A DNA stretch of 64,000 nucleotides. Origin: Buddleja alternifolia. Its lineage: Eukaryota > Streptophyta > Magnoliopsida > Lamiales > Scrophulariaceae. A program made the position numbers and the translations under genes. The notes under the pieces were generated by a model. That model was not told where the DNA came from, did not search any database, and was given only the letters and a program-made list of their open reading frames with translations. The stretch spans positions 20,258,568 to 20,322,567 of the forward strand of contig CM033400.1 of the NCBI GenBank assembly GCA_019426215.1, written 5' to 3'. Positions 21,871-34,102 of this stretch are shown here, one piece after another; positions within the stretch are counted from its first letter, which is position 1, and every line of letters starts with the position of its first letter.

Positions 21871-23316
21871 TATAGGCTTTGTTTTGTTTTTATTCTAGTT
21901 TGTTAGGCTAAGTAGTCTTAGGCTGAGCATCTGATAATTTCTGAGTGAGTTTATCAGTGGTAAAGTTTGAAGACTAAAGCGCCTGAAGTCTGAATGAAGA
22001 TAAAGTCTCCAAGCATCCAAATGACCAGCTATATCAAGCGTCACCTTATAGAACAGAAGTGATTCAAGGATGGATAAGCGCTATCAATGACTGATTTCAC
22101 CTGAATCAATTTCTAACTCTGGAAGGAGTTTAATGCAAATATTCTCAACGCATTAAGTGCCAACGGGCATTTAATTCAAATGCATTAAATGATGATAAGA
22201 GCATTAAATGTGATAAGCACTTTCAGACGTACGGAGAAGCCACCCTATTGGACTGTTAACTATTCATAGACTGCAGCACCAACTTTTGTGCACCAGATTT
22301 TCAGGAAAAAGGACAAAAGTTGTTCACTCGCGGAAGTGAGAGACACGCGCCTGTGCATGTGTCAAACGGACACTTTCTCCAAGAATGCCTATAAATAGGA
22401 CTTCAACAACAAGCCAAACAGACAATCAATTTCCAAGCCAAATTGTTGTTGCATTGAAGTCTCATTCCTAACTCTCAGAAAAGCCAGAATATTCAAGAAA
22501 ACATTCTCTTTGCTTTTCTTCAATTCCTGAGACGGTCAACCAATATCTCAAACATTCTTTTCAAAGAAACCACATTACTATTGAGATATTTCCAGTTGTT
22601 TGAACTTCATCAAAATCAAACAAACCGTTTAGAAAACCCCATCCAAGCCTCGCGATCTTTGTGAAGTCGAAGTTGGATACTTGCATTATTTCTGGGTGAA
22701 AGAAGCAAGGGGATTGAAGTGATTTGGAGCAGAAATCTGTGTGAACAAGGAGCTCAAGTCATCGACATCTATCTCTCCCTAATTTGTAGAAGATTCTATG
22801 TGATTCTTTGAGAATCATTTTAGTGGATTGCCTCCGAGTGTTCAAGGAAAAGAAGGACGTAGTTGGGATTACACCACCCAACGGACCTTACAAATATTGT
22901 GTCTTTTACTTTACAGTCAATTCTCTTATCTATCATATCATTGCATAAATTGATTAAGTAAAACACAATCAAACGCTAAGCAACTAAGAAACAACTTGTG
23001 ACTATAAAGATTTCCAAAAGAGAAGACTCTAAAATTATTACGCTGTGCTAACATTGATTAAAGAACTGGACGCTTAAATCTGCTTGGTTAAAGTATTCAA
23101 ATCTTGAAGTCTAAGTTAACTTTCTAAAAAACAGTTTTCATCAGACGATTAGCCTAAGCGTCTATATTTCAAGTAAACGCTCAGTCAAGCGTCTACATTT
23201 CAAGCGTCCAAAACCACTTTAATACAAAACTTTTTGAAGTCGAAAAAGACTTCAGGGCCTATTCAACCCCCCCCCCTCCCCTTCTAGACCCTTTCGTATG
23301 CCACTTGGGACTAACA
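21871..23316 (+). repeat. 5'-truncated SIRE-like LTR
   Basis: It begins at TATAGGCTTTG, matching the LTR of copy C from about position 32690, so about 115 bp of its 5' end is missing. It ends properly with CTAACA at 23311-23316 and has TATAAATA at 22390-22397. It sits exactly where about 1.1 kb of RT and RNase H is missing, so it replaced that part of pol. It belongs to the copy C subfamily. Confidence 0.75.
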
Positions 23317-23441
23317 ATATTCAAAATAAAGATATCTCCATGCACTTCATTAGAACTGACAAACAATTGGCAGATATCTTCACCAAAGCGCTCAACGAAC
23401 AACGCTTTCTCACTTTAGGTATGATTGATTGGAACGCTTAA
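23317..23441 (+). pseudogene. RNase H tail of copy B pol
   Basis: Encodes the last part of copia RNase H with the QLADIFTKALNEQ block and ends at TAA 23439-23441. This copy keeps the final residues RFLTLGMIDW that copy A has lost. The upstream part of the domain is replaced by the LTR fragment. Confidence 0.8.
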
Positions 23442-24338
23442 ATCATAGAGCATTATATTTAATAGGCATACAATTTAGGGGGAATCCACTTTATGCTTAT
23501 GTCTAAATCATTTTTTTAAATTGAAATGAGTCATCAATTTTAGGGGAAACCTTAAAATTGTACTTGTCTCAACTCATAAGCGACTGTGATCAAAAAATGA
23601 CTTTGAAAATTTATGCATTGATGACTAGCGCTTATCTATTATGCATGACAAAATCAATCTCTAATAAATGAAAATATTTTTTATAAATCCAAGCAATTGA
23701 TTTTATCTTGAACTTTAAGTAATTAAATTTTGTTCTCAAAAAGACTTCAGCGTTGAAAAGATTCCAGCGTTGAAAAGATTCCCACGTTAACGCTAAGTAA
23801 TCTTTTTTTGAAATTCATGCATAATTTTCATCGTCGAAAATAGTGTGTGGATAAGTCCAAAAGATTATATTTAACAATTGCCAACACATGCTTATCAAAT
23901 CAAACTAACGGTTAATGATTCCTGTCTAAACACTAGGCGGTTCAGTAACTGCACCTGTCTGAGTACGTGTTAGTGTACTATCAGGCGCGCGTGCATTTCA
24001 TGCTGAAAATTTCAAAAAATTTCAAACATTTTGAAAAAGTAACTACGGATTTCAAAATTTTATATTTCATAGTTGTTACCATATTTACCGCACCTTTTGA
24101 CATCCGTATTTATGTGTAAATGGCTCAAATTTAATTTTTGTTCTTTTCAAAATTAACTTCTATGCACGTGTCATTCATCTACTAGTTGAGGGTTATTATT
24201 GTCTCCTATTTAAATCCTTCACAACCTTTACAGTAAAACTTTATCACTTCCAAAAATTCCTCTATTGTAAAAGTTCTTTCTCTCTAAGGCAATAAGAATA
24301 TCTTTTCTCTCCTCCACCAAAGCTTTTTTAGTTCATCA
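23442..24338 (+). other. Spacer between pol and ORF2 (copy B)
   Basis: Homologous to 1873-2716, with purine-rich tracts near 23470 and 23541, TATTTAAA at 24207-24214 and a CT-rich leader before the ATG at 24339. No coding frame is seen. Confidence 0.6.
24207..24214 (+). promoter_or_regulatory. TATA-like box upstream of ORF2 (copy B)
   Basis: TATTTAAA, 132 bp before the ORF2 start, equivalent to 2590-2597 in copy A. Confidence 0.45.
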
Positions 24339-25578
24339 ATGGCACCCAAATCTTCAAAATCTGCTACCGAAAAATCTTCCAAATCTGAGAAAACAGTCAC
24401 TGTTAACGCCGGTTTTCTTGTTAACTGGGACTATCTATTTGAAAATCAAAACTTCCCTCTTTAGACTGTTCTTCCACTTGTCCAGGAGTCTGGTTTACGC
24501 GACATGATAACTGCTGTTTTCAACTTCTTTGAGGAAGAAACCCTATTCTTCTTCAAGAATGCAAAAATCTCCGACGATGGAAACTCCATTTCCTGCGTCT
24601 TTCCCTTTGCCCGTGAGACCTTCGTCCTCACTCCTTCTCTGATTTCATCTTTACTAAACTTGCCAAATGATGGTGCCGAAGTTGAAAATGTCACTCTTGG
24701 TGATGCTACCAAGGTCTGGGCATTGATCAAGAAGGATGAAGTTGAAGTTGTCTATGAACCCAATTTCAAGAAAAATGACATGAAGGGTGAATATGTCATT
24801 CTTGCGGACATATGCGCCAAGATGATCGAATGCAGAAAGGGAAGCTTCGATAAAGTTTCCAACCTTCAATACAAGATGATGGTGGCCATTCTGACCAAAC
24901 TGAAGATAAATTGGTCGCTTGACGTTTTTAATCGCTTCAAGGCAGCGATGGCCAAATCAGTAAATCCCAAGCCTTACGGGATTGTTTTAAGTCGAATTCT
25001 TAGCGTTAGCGGCTTCACCAACAACGTTGGAAAGAAAATACCAGCGCTAAAGTTTTATGGAAAGAAGATGATCGGCGAGCTGCTCAAGCCAAGAAAACGT
25101 GGTGGTGCAGCAGTTCCCAAATAAGAGCGTGAGCGACTTCTTGCCGAAGGAGTTGTTCGCAGCGATGATGAAGAGCAAGCGTCTTTGTCTTCATCATCAT
25201 CTTCATCGGAAGAAAAGGTGCTGGTCAAGCGACCGAAAAGAAAAATCACATTGAAAGTCGTTGAGCCATCAAAACCAGCAAAGAAGTAGAAGCAGAAGCC
25301 AAAACCAAAGAAGAAACAGAAATCTCCCTCTCCTCCTCCCAAATCACCATCTCCTCCTCCAACGTCTATCTTTCCTCAGGAAGAAGAAAAAGAGGTAGAA
25401 GAAGTACCACTAGCCCAAAGGCATATTCCTCTCTCCACTCCAACAGCATCGACAAGCGCTCCAGTAGAGCCAGCGCTTGAAGAACCAGCCAGTGTTCCAC
25501 CTCCGTCTGACGCTGTTCCAGAAATCAGCTCAGATCCTAAAGCCTATGCTCAATCTGAAAGGCTTCCGCATGTTCGGG

Positions 25579-25661
25579 GTAAGTACTTGTGTTAAGCAAA
25601 GTAATTTATCCTTTCCTCGTTAGTTTCTAAGTCTCTAACGCTAGGATAAAACCTTTTTCAG
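25579..25661 (+). other. Putative intron 1 of ORF2 (copy B)
   Basis: 83 bp from GTAAGT to TTTTTCAG, same phase and position as 4002-4082 in copy A. It has diverged in sequence and slightly in length. Confidence 0.65.
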
Positions 25662-25846
25662 CCGAGTGTGAAGCAAATATTCAAACTATTCTCAACATTC
25701 TTGAGGATTGCATATTCTCTTCTGTGCTGATCCTATCACTTCCTTTCTCGATTTAGATCCAAAAGAAGTTGTTCTGGAGCCTGAGGAAACTGTACCAAAC
25801 ATAGAAACAGATCAAGCGACTGCGTCAGTCGATGATAGTCCTCAGG

Positions 25847-25926
25847 GTAAGCGTTTTAGTCTTTTATTTGTAATTTCTACTTGGAAGAAATTTGGCTTGC
25901 TTTTCTCAAACGCTTACATGTATCAG
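25847..25926 (+). other. Putative intron 2 of ORF2 (copy B)
   Basis: 80 bp from GTAAGC to TGTATCAG, same phase and position as 4263-4344 in copy A. Confidence 0.6.
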
Positions 25927-28589
25927 CTCAAGATGCACCAGACGCTGATGCACCTCCACCTTCAGAGGTTCCCATTGAAGTAGATGTTGATCTGGAAACT
26001 GTTGTGGATATAGCTAAAGAAGTAGCTCAAGTCCTTCCTGATGCTAAAACATCTCCAGTCAGTGAAGCGACTCAACATGCTGAGCGGTCGATAGAAGTGG
26101 CCCCTATTCCAACAGAAGAAATTGCCTTTGTTCCTACTCCAACTGGATCTCCTCCTCGTAACATCGATTTCTTTCCTCGCCGATATTCTGCAGAAGTTGA
26201 ATTTTATTATGCCGCTAGAGAACGGGACACCCAGACCTTTGCTGAATCAGAAATCAACTTTCAAAACACTCTCCATAGGACTCATGTTTTCAATTTTAAC
26301 AAGTTTGAATTCTTCGAGCGATTCGCCGACCTAGGTCTCTACAATCTAGAACGTCTTCAATCTCGCCTTGAGCAGATTCGAAGATCAATGATCAACAGAA
26401 GAGATTTTGACCAACACATTTCAATTTCACCGGTCGCTTTGATGAGTCCTTTTATCCTTTTCGGTCAAACAAAATTGTTTTCAAAAATCCCCACATGGGC
26501 GATTGGCTTAAAAACCCCGATGAAGAGGATCTCAATAGGATTGGATACTCGGCTCTTCCATCAGTCCTCAAAACTCCTCAAAATGCTCTTTTTCCTAATC
26601 CACTCAAGCTTTGGAAAGAAAAAGGACCGATTGTTGCTGAGCGTCCAAGTCCAGTTAACTCGTAGATAGAAGATGAAGCCCGTGAATACCTTGCAAGATT
26701 ATGGGCTGAGGATTATGATGAAGAAACTGAACGTTTTGAGAAATTCCTTGCCGCTAGAAAAGATCAAAAGAAAGCTAACAAGCTTGGCAAGCGATGGATG
26801 ATGGATACAGCCAGATGGGCTGAAGAGTTCGTTTTACACTTCTATACTCTTGAAGAACTTGTGAGATATCCATTCTTATTTGAATTTGGAATCGAATACA
26901 GACGCCGAGGATTTGCTACCTTTTTACTTCAACAGCGTTAGCATATTACCAAAAATGTTAGCAATCTGCCAGGCTACAAGCAACCTATCGAGAGCTACAT
27001 CCGTCAACAGCTAGCCTTATTCAGTCAAGGTGGACGATATGTGTTTGACCCTCGTCAAGCGTTTGTTCAACGCATCTTTTCAGATCTGAACGAAGAAGCC
27101 TCCACCAGTAAACAGCCGCTTCTTCCTGAATAAAGTGAAATTCGTGTCAATGTTGCAGATGAGCACGCTGAGTTTGCTGAATTCTACCGAGACAGAAGAG
27201 CAGTGATAGAAAATGCACAAGCATTGGATATCACTTTCAACCACTATTCAGGGCTAAGCGACTTCCAAGGATACAATCTTCACCCTGTGCTCTTTTGTGA
27301 ACAGAACATTCTACAACTCTTATACTTCAGGAGTTGATCTGCCGGAAGGAGTGCAATTTGCACTGAGTAATGAAGAGCGCGAAGATGTTATATTCTTTAT
27401 TCCCCAGGCCAACCTGATAAGTCTAAGGCATGTGATGGAAGCAATTGGCCCACTCTGGGTCATTGCTGTTAAAGACCCTTCTCCTTCTGTCAAAATTGTT
27501 GAAATAGAAGATTATCCTACTGTGGATGCCGCTCAAATTCCCGGGGCCTCTTTGCCAGGTATTTCTAGCACCCCAGCAGTCGAGCACCCTTCAGCGATTG
27601 CAAATCCATCCATGGATCAAGCGATAGATGAAGTTCATGCTGAAATTGCTGAAGAGCCTGAAGAGCCATTTATCAGAGATAAAACCAAAGGCAAGGCTGC
27701 AGTTTCTAGCTCTTACGGACTCATTCTGTCTCCTAACCGCTCCTCCTCGGACTCGGACAGTGATCCAGATGCTCGAGATTTCAGACAAGCAGTACGGAAC
27801 TCACTTAACAACATTGAGGGCTCTTGCTCAAAGATTTTGGATACAGCTGATAGGCAAATCCGAATTATTTCTGACACTCGAAGTCGTGATATCTCAAACG
27901 CTGCTACAAAGAGCACAATTGCAGTCATGGATATTATATCACCGTTGATCACTTCGCTTTTCGAAGAATTCAATCGAACACTTCCGCAGAATGCTTCAGC
28001 TGATACTGAGCGATACACTACTTCCGATCAAGCCTCTCAAAGTATCACTGAACAAGTTGCCCTTTTGGTTGAAGAAGTTAGGCTTATGCGCCGAGATATC
28101 ACTGACTTGAAGACATACTTTGCTGATGTCAAGAAGGGAGAAGATAAAGAAAAGTCTAAGGCAATATCTAAAACAGATAATAAACACTGGCGATCAATGT
28201 TTGAGGAAATAGTCAGCATAAAGAAGATGCTAACTAAAAAGAGAAAGCCAAGATATTATCTAGAAAAGTACTTGCTTCCGGACTTGGACGTCGAATTTTT
28301 GGAGAGTATGGGATTTCATCCTTATATCGGACCGCTTAGACGACCTATCACCTTGAAACCATCCAACGATAGAAGACAAGACATCTATTATGACTTAATT
28401 CGTGAACTTGGTATTCCTCCAAGGGAATGGGTGGACAGGCTGAAGGAACTGAATGAAAGCGCTAGACAACGAAGGCATGACTATGATGAACTCCAACATA
28501 CCACCATGATAGACGTTGATTGACTCCTTATGGACTTAGCAAATGAGATCTACCAAGGAGTAGAAAGCACAAAGCGACAGAAAAAATGA

Positions 28590-28835
28590 ATGCTTTATAT
28601 TTTTCTTATCTCTTTTATTTCTGTTATCGCTTTCAATTATCTTATATTCAGTATAAATCATGTATGCTTATATTTCTATATAAATAAATGATTTATCGCT
28701 GAAACAACTTGTTGAGGCTAATCTAACATTAGCTAACTTTACTAACTTTCCAAACGCTAACTTATATTTGTTTGGGCTTTTCTTTGAACTCTTAATCTAT
28801 AAAAGAGTAATAAGAGTTAAATGTCTTAACATCAT
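28590..28835 (+). other. Non-coding 3' leader (copy B)
   Basis: Homologous to 7099-7344. No gene is visible. Confidence 0.55.
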
Positions 28836-28850
28836 CAAAAAGGGGGAAAT
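28836..28850 (+). promoter_or_regulatory. Polypurine tract of copy B
   Basis: CAAAAAGGGGGAAAT directly before the LTR start at 28851. Confidence 0.8.
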
Positions 28851-30343
28851 TGTTAGGAAATTTCATGTTAGATGTTTTGATGATGACAAGATAGGATTTT
28901 ATGTTAGACCCCAAAATATAATGCAAGTTTATATTTCATAGATCAATTGTTTAAGCGTTTGAAAGTATGTAATTTTATTAGGCTTGTAATTTTTATCTTT
29001 GTAGATTTTAGACTAAGTATTAGATACCGAATCGCTAATAGAATTCTAGGTGAGTCTATTAGAGATGAAGTTGAAGATCAGCATCTGAAGTCAAAACAAG
29101 ATGAAGATTTATCCTTAGCGTCTGTCAAATGCTAAAGGACTATTTTAGGATTCATGAATCAAGCGCTCAAAACACTCTAGTGATCAGTATCAGATTCACC
29201 TGAAATAATTCCTCAAGTCATGAAGGACTTAAATGCAATCATTCAACGGACATTTATTTCCAACGGGAAATAAATTCAAATGCATTAAATGCCTGATAAG
29301 AGCATTAAATGTGATAACACAATATGACTTGTGGACAAGCCACCTTTTTGACTGGACTGTCAGAATTTCAGAGTTTATAGCTGCTCTCGTCCAATCAGAA
29401 CTAGCAGGATTTCAGAAATGTCAGAGAAAAGGTATAATCACGCGCCGCGTAAAAGGCACGCCCTTACATGTGTCCAACGGACATAATCCCAAGAATTGCC
29501 TATAAATACCTAATCCCAGCAAACCCTAAAGAGATACATACATACATGCACAAGAAAACTTTGCTGAGAAAAAGCTTAAAAACTCCATAGCCAAAATCTT
29601 TCAAGATTTTACATACATTCCATACAGTCACAAATATCTCAAACATCTTTCGAAGAAGAAACCTAAATTCTTACTGAGATATTCCAAGTTATTTGATCTT
29701 TCCAAAAACAAACAAACCCTTGTGATAAAACCCTCAACCTTTCATCTGAGTGAGAAAGTTGTTGAAACCTTTTACAGGCAGTATTTCTGAGTGAGAGAAG
29801 TTTGTAGAAGAAAATCTTCATTGGTGCTGAAATCTGTGTGATCAAGGAGCCCGAGATCATTTTCACCTATTTACTACCTTGTAGAAGATTCTGTGTGATT
29901 CTTTGATAATCATCTTAGTAAATTCCCTCCAAGTGAAAAAGGAGAAGAAGGACGTAGCTGGGATTACAGCACTCAGTGAACCTTATATATCTTGTGTCAT
30001 TTACTTTCATTATTGTCTTGTTTTATATTATTTTATCTATTCTGAAAAAGACAAGCTAAATCTGCTAAGCGACTATTTAATTAAAACGAACGCTAAAACT
30101 TTAAAATTATTTCCGCCGTGCTAACCCTGATTAAGTGATCTAAGCATTACCCTACTTTGGTAAATTGCCGAAATCACTAAGTCTATGTTATCTTTACTGT
30201 AGCGTCTGACCCAAGCACTCAGCTTCCTAAGCGTTCTAACCTTTATAAGTGATATGAAATCTTTGAAGTCGAAAAAGACTTCAGAGTCTATTCAACCCCA
30301 CCCCCCCTTTTCTAGACCCTTTCGTATGCCATTTGGGACCACC
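28851..30343 (+). repeat. SIRE-like 3' LTR, copy B
   Basis: It starts TGTTAGGAAATTTCATG, has TATAAATA at 29501-29508, and ends TATGCCATTTGGGACCA. As in copy A, the terminal CAACA is lost and coding sequence follows at once. Same subfamily as 7360-8931. Confidence 0.8.
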
Positions 30344-32334
30344 ACCATCTATCACACAGATAAATATCACTTTGAATCCATCAGGGATATTCACCATGAG
30401 GGCATTCAAGCGTTGGTAAATGCAGGTGCTGACTATTGCATGAGTGAAGTTAACTGGTGTGAAGCGTATGTTGGCCATCAGTTCTCTTTTCAAGAATTGG
30501 TCAAAGCTCCCCATCTATTCGGCATAGACATGCATGACAAGAAGCGTCAGTTTGCCAAGTATAGCCTTAAGAAGCGTCAAGAGCAAGTTGGGCCTGTTGC
30601 CAAGCTATCCTTAGTTCGTCAACAGATAGAGCAGTTTCAGAGACAAGCGCTGCACAGACTTTCCATCACTCCTCTTTAATTCAACGCTCAAACGTCTACC
30701 AGTGGCAGTTCATCAATGTCTTGTTTGAACTTCTCTCCAAGCCATTGTGATGATAACTTTAGACTGATGATGAAGATCATGGCTCCCATTCCCCATTTTG
30801 ACAAGATCTTCACAAAAAATCTATTGATACCCAATGGCTCAAGGATTCGCAACTTCCAAGGTTATCCACTTCTACCTTCTATCAAACAGGAAGTAAGCGA
30901 CCATTATGCCTATGTTCTTTCTCTGCTTGATCGCAATCAAGGCATAGCTCGAGCGGTGATCCGTATTTAGAAGAGTATTACCGCATGTACGTACCTGAAG
31001 CTCACAAATCTCAGCGTCTTCCTACGGATAGAATTATCGGGTTTTCCTTGCATTACTGCCCAGACACTCTGTTTCTTATTCCAAAGTCATAGTCAAGGAT
31101 CTTTCCGAATCACGTATTGGACATCATGGGTCCAATGTATGTCCAAGCTCGAGACAGTCCACTCCTCACTTTCATTCAAGGGACTTGCATCTCTCGCTCA
31201 TGATTGAACGAACTTCTGGAAGCTGCTTTAGACTCTTATGAAAATATAGCCAGGTGGAATTTCCAATTCGATGACTTTCGCCAAGAGGAGACAGCACTTA
31301 AGGAAGCGCCTGTGAACTTGATTGAAGAATCTGCTCCAGCGTCCGCCTCAGAAGTTGCTAGTATTCCAGCGTCTTCTGAAGAACCAATTCAAGCGTCTCC
31401 ACCATAGGATAATCCTGACGCTCCTGAACTCGTTGATTCTGATATTGCTGAGGATCTTCCCATCGAAGTGCGAGGCACAGTATTCGATCCAGCATATCAA
31501 GTCTAGTTTGACTCACTCAAGCATACATCCAAATTTAAGCGACCGGCTCCTCAAGCATTTCCTTCGGATGTGAGTCAATCTTTTGGGCCTTTGCAGAAAA
31601 CAGTTTTCGATGAGGTAAGCAATCACGCTACTCGGAATGAACAAGCCCTCCACTGGATCAAGACTGACTTAGCCAAGATCGAATCTCAGAACATGAGCGC
31701 TCAAATCGGTCATATGAAAGGTGTTGCTCAAGCGGCAGTTGGTGAATGCAGAAAAGAATTTCAAAAACTGCATGATGCTACTATGGCAAACCAACTGGCC
31801 ATGAAGGAGCATTTTGATAAGCGCCAAGACGATCTTTCAGCCTCTGTTTCTCATATTGCTAGTCAAGTTAGCCTACTCACCGAGCACTTTCTGAAGGTTG
31901 ATGATGGCAATAAGGGGAAAGCACAGAGAAAAGGGGAGAAGCGGAAAGCTTCTAGCTCAAGAGCTTCCAGCCCACCACTCAAGCGTCAAACTTTATTTCA
32001 GTTTTTACCAGTGCCTTCAAGGGCTTTGCTTGAGCAGTTTGATGTTCCATTCTCTCGACCACCTATTCCAGAGCCTTCTGACCCGAAGATCATTGCTAAA
32101 GAACAAAATAAATCAGATTTCATCAGAGCGTTCAGAGTATGCTTAAGGATGATAGGAATTGACCCGGTTGAATAGGATAAGCAATCCGTTGCTTATAAAA
32201 AGAGACAACAAGAAGAAAAAAAGACAGTGATAAATAAAGAACATGCCGCCATGATCAGGCTTGAAGAAAACATTTCTAAAGCAATCAGGGCTGGAGTAAA
32301 CAGAAGACTCAACGCTCAAGAAGAAGATGATTAA
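30344..32334 (+). pseudogene. ORF2 of a divergent SIRE-like copy C, 3' part
   Basis: This is the 3' part of a distant relative of ORF2. The stretch from 30440 with NWCEAYVGHQFSFQELVKAP aligns with the RWAEEFVLHFYSIEELIRYP block of copy A, and the R(Q)-rich segment near 30620 also matches. Later parts hold an Ala/Ser/Pro-rich linker, a helical segment (31570-31900), a basic stretch (KGKAQRKGEKRKASSS) and a C-terminal helical end at TAA 32332-32334. No intron-like gap was seen here. It is broken at TAA 30677-30679, TAG 30968-30970, stops around 31090-31200, a frame change or stop near 31405, and TAG near 32173. The 5' half is absent. Confidence 0.6.
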
Positions 32335-32556
32335 GATCTGTTGTTTACTTTGCATTATCTATATTCTTGTCTCTTTTGTACCTTTTATTTAGTTGTAAAA
32401 TGCTCGAACTATCATTGATATATATAAAATGCATTTTTTTCAGCTGAAACATCTCGTTGAAGCTTAACTAACATTAACTAACTTTATCTAACCAAAGCTA
32501 ACTTTTATTTTGGCTGTCTAACTCTTGAACTATAAAAGAGTAAGGATTGTCATCAT
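32335..32556 (+). other. Non-coding 3' leader (copy C)
   Basis: Related to the leaders of copies A and B, with the phrase CAGCTGAAACATCT near 32440. No gene is seen. Confidence 0.5.
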
Positions 32557-32571
32557 CAAAAAGGGGGAAAT
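32557..32571 (+). promoter_or_regulatory. Polypurine tract of copy C
   Basis: CAAAAAGGGGGAAAT directly before TGTTAGGAAG at 32572. Confidence 0.8.
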
Positions 32572-34102
32572 TGTTAGGAAGTTTCATGTTAGATGTTTTG
32601 ATGATGACAATTAGGATTTTATGTTAGACCCCAAAATATGTAAGTTTGATTTTATAAGCTTTGAAGCGTTAGATTTGTAATAGGCTTTATAGGCTTTGCT
32701 TTATTTTATTCTAGATTGTTAGGCTAAGTACTCTTAGACTGAGCGTCTAATAATTTCTGAGTGAGTTTATCAGAAGTTAAGTTTGAAGACTCAAGCGCCT
32801 GAAGTCTAAATGAAGATGAAGATTCCCGAGCGTCCAAACGATAATCTACATCAAGCGTTGCTTATAGGACAGAAGTTATTCAAGGATGAATGGGCGTCTA
32901 TCAGTGACTGACTTCACCTGAATTTATTTCTAAGTCCAGAAGGAGTTTAATGCAAATATTCCCAAATCATTAATTGTCAATGGGCATTTATTTCAAATGC
33001 ATAAAATGTTGATAAGAGCATTAATGTGATAAGCTCTTTCGGACGTACTGAGAAGCCACCCCATTGACTGTCAACTTTTACAGACTGCAGCACCAACTTT
33101 TGTGCAGTAGATTTTCAGGAAAAAGGACAAAAGTTGTTCACTCGCGGAAGTGAGAAACACGCGCCCGTGCATGTGTCAAACGTACACTTTTTCCAAGATT
33201 GCCTATAAATAAGACTTCAACAACAAGCCAAAATTAACATTCGTATTCTAAGCCAAAATGTTGTTGCATTGAAGTCTCATTCCTTAAACTCTCAGAAAAG
33301 CCAGAACTCTCAAGAAAACATTCTCCTTGCTTTTCTTAAATTCCTAAGACAATCAACCAATATCTCAAACATTCTTTTTGGAGAAACCCACATTACTATT
33401 GAGATATTACCAAGTTGTTTGAACTTTATCAAAATCAAACAAACCTTTAGAAAAACCTCATCCAAGCCTCGCGACCTGTGTGTGAAGTCGAAGTTGGATA
33501 CTTGCATTATTTATGGGTGAAAGAAGCAAGGGGATTGAAGTGATTTGGAGCAGAAGTTTGTGTGATCAAGGAGCTCAAGTCATCAATATACATCTCTCCC
33601 TAATTTGTAAAAGATTCTGAGTGATTCTTTGAGAATCATTTTAGTGGATTGTCTCCAAGTATTCGAGGAGAAGAATGACGTAGTTAGGATTAAACCACCC
33701 AACGAACCTTACAAATATTGTGTTCTTTACTTCACAGTCAATTTCCATATTGTCATATCATTGCATAAATCTGTTAAGTAGAACTCAATTGAACGCTAAG
33801 CAACTAAAATACCTTATGTGACGCTAAAGCTTTCAAAAGAGAAGACTTTAAAATCATTCTGATGTACTAACACTGATCAAAGAACTGAAAGCTTAAACCT
33901 ATTTGGTTATAGTATTCAAATCTTGAAGTCTGGGTTAACTTTCTAAAAACAGTCTTCATTAGACGCTCAATCAAGCGCCTACTTTTCAAGCGTCGAACAA
34001 AATTTAATACGAAAGTTTTTTGAAGTCGAAAAAGACTTTGGGATCTATTCAACCCCCTCCCCCCCCCTTCTAGACCCTTTCGTATGCCACTTGGGACCAA
34101 CA
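32572..34102 (+). repeat. SIRE-like 3' LTR, copy C (complete)
   Basis: 1531 bp from TGTTAGG to CCAACA, the only LTR of this family in the window with both termini. TATAAATA lies at 33204-33211. Host sequence follows. The 5' partner is not identifiable, so no target duplication can be assigned. Confidence 0.85.

Larger units (their letters stand above)
24339..28589 (+). pseudogene. Retrotransposon ORF2 (env-like position), copy B, with two apparent introns
   Basis: Homologous along its length to 2717-7098. It starts MAPKSSKSATEK. The first globular block is at 24400-25100 and the Lys/Pro-rich linker at 25200-25350. Intron-like gaps lie at 25579-25661 and 25847-25926, the second globular block runs to about 27300, and a coiled-coil-like region (QVALLVEEVRLMRRDITDLK, near 28050-28110) leads into the C-terminal block ending at TGA 28587-28589. 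It is dead through TAG 24462-24464, TAA 25122-25124, TAG 25287-25289, a frame change near 25710, another near 26420, stops near 26663, 26939 and 27131, a deletion of roughly 85 bp near 27300, and TGA near 28521. Many differences from copy A are synonymous, so the frame was under selection before both copies decayed. Confidence 0.7.
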
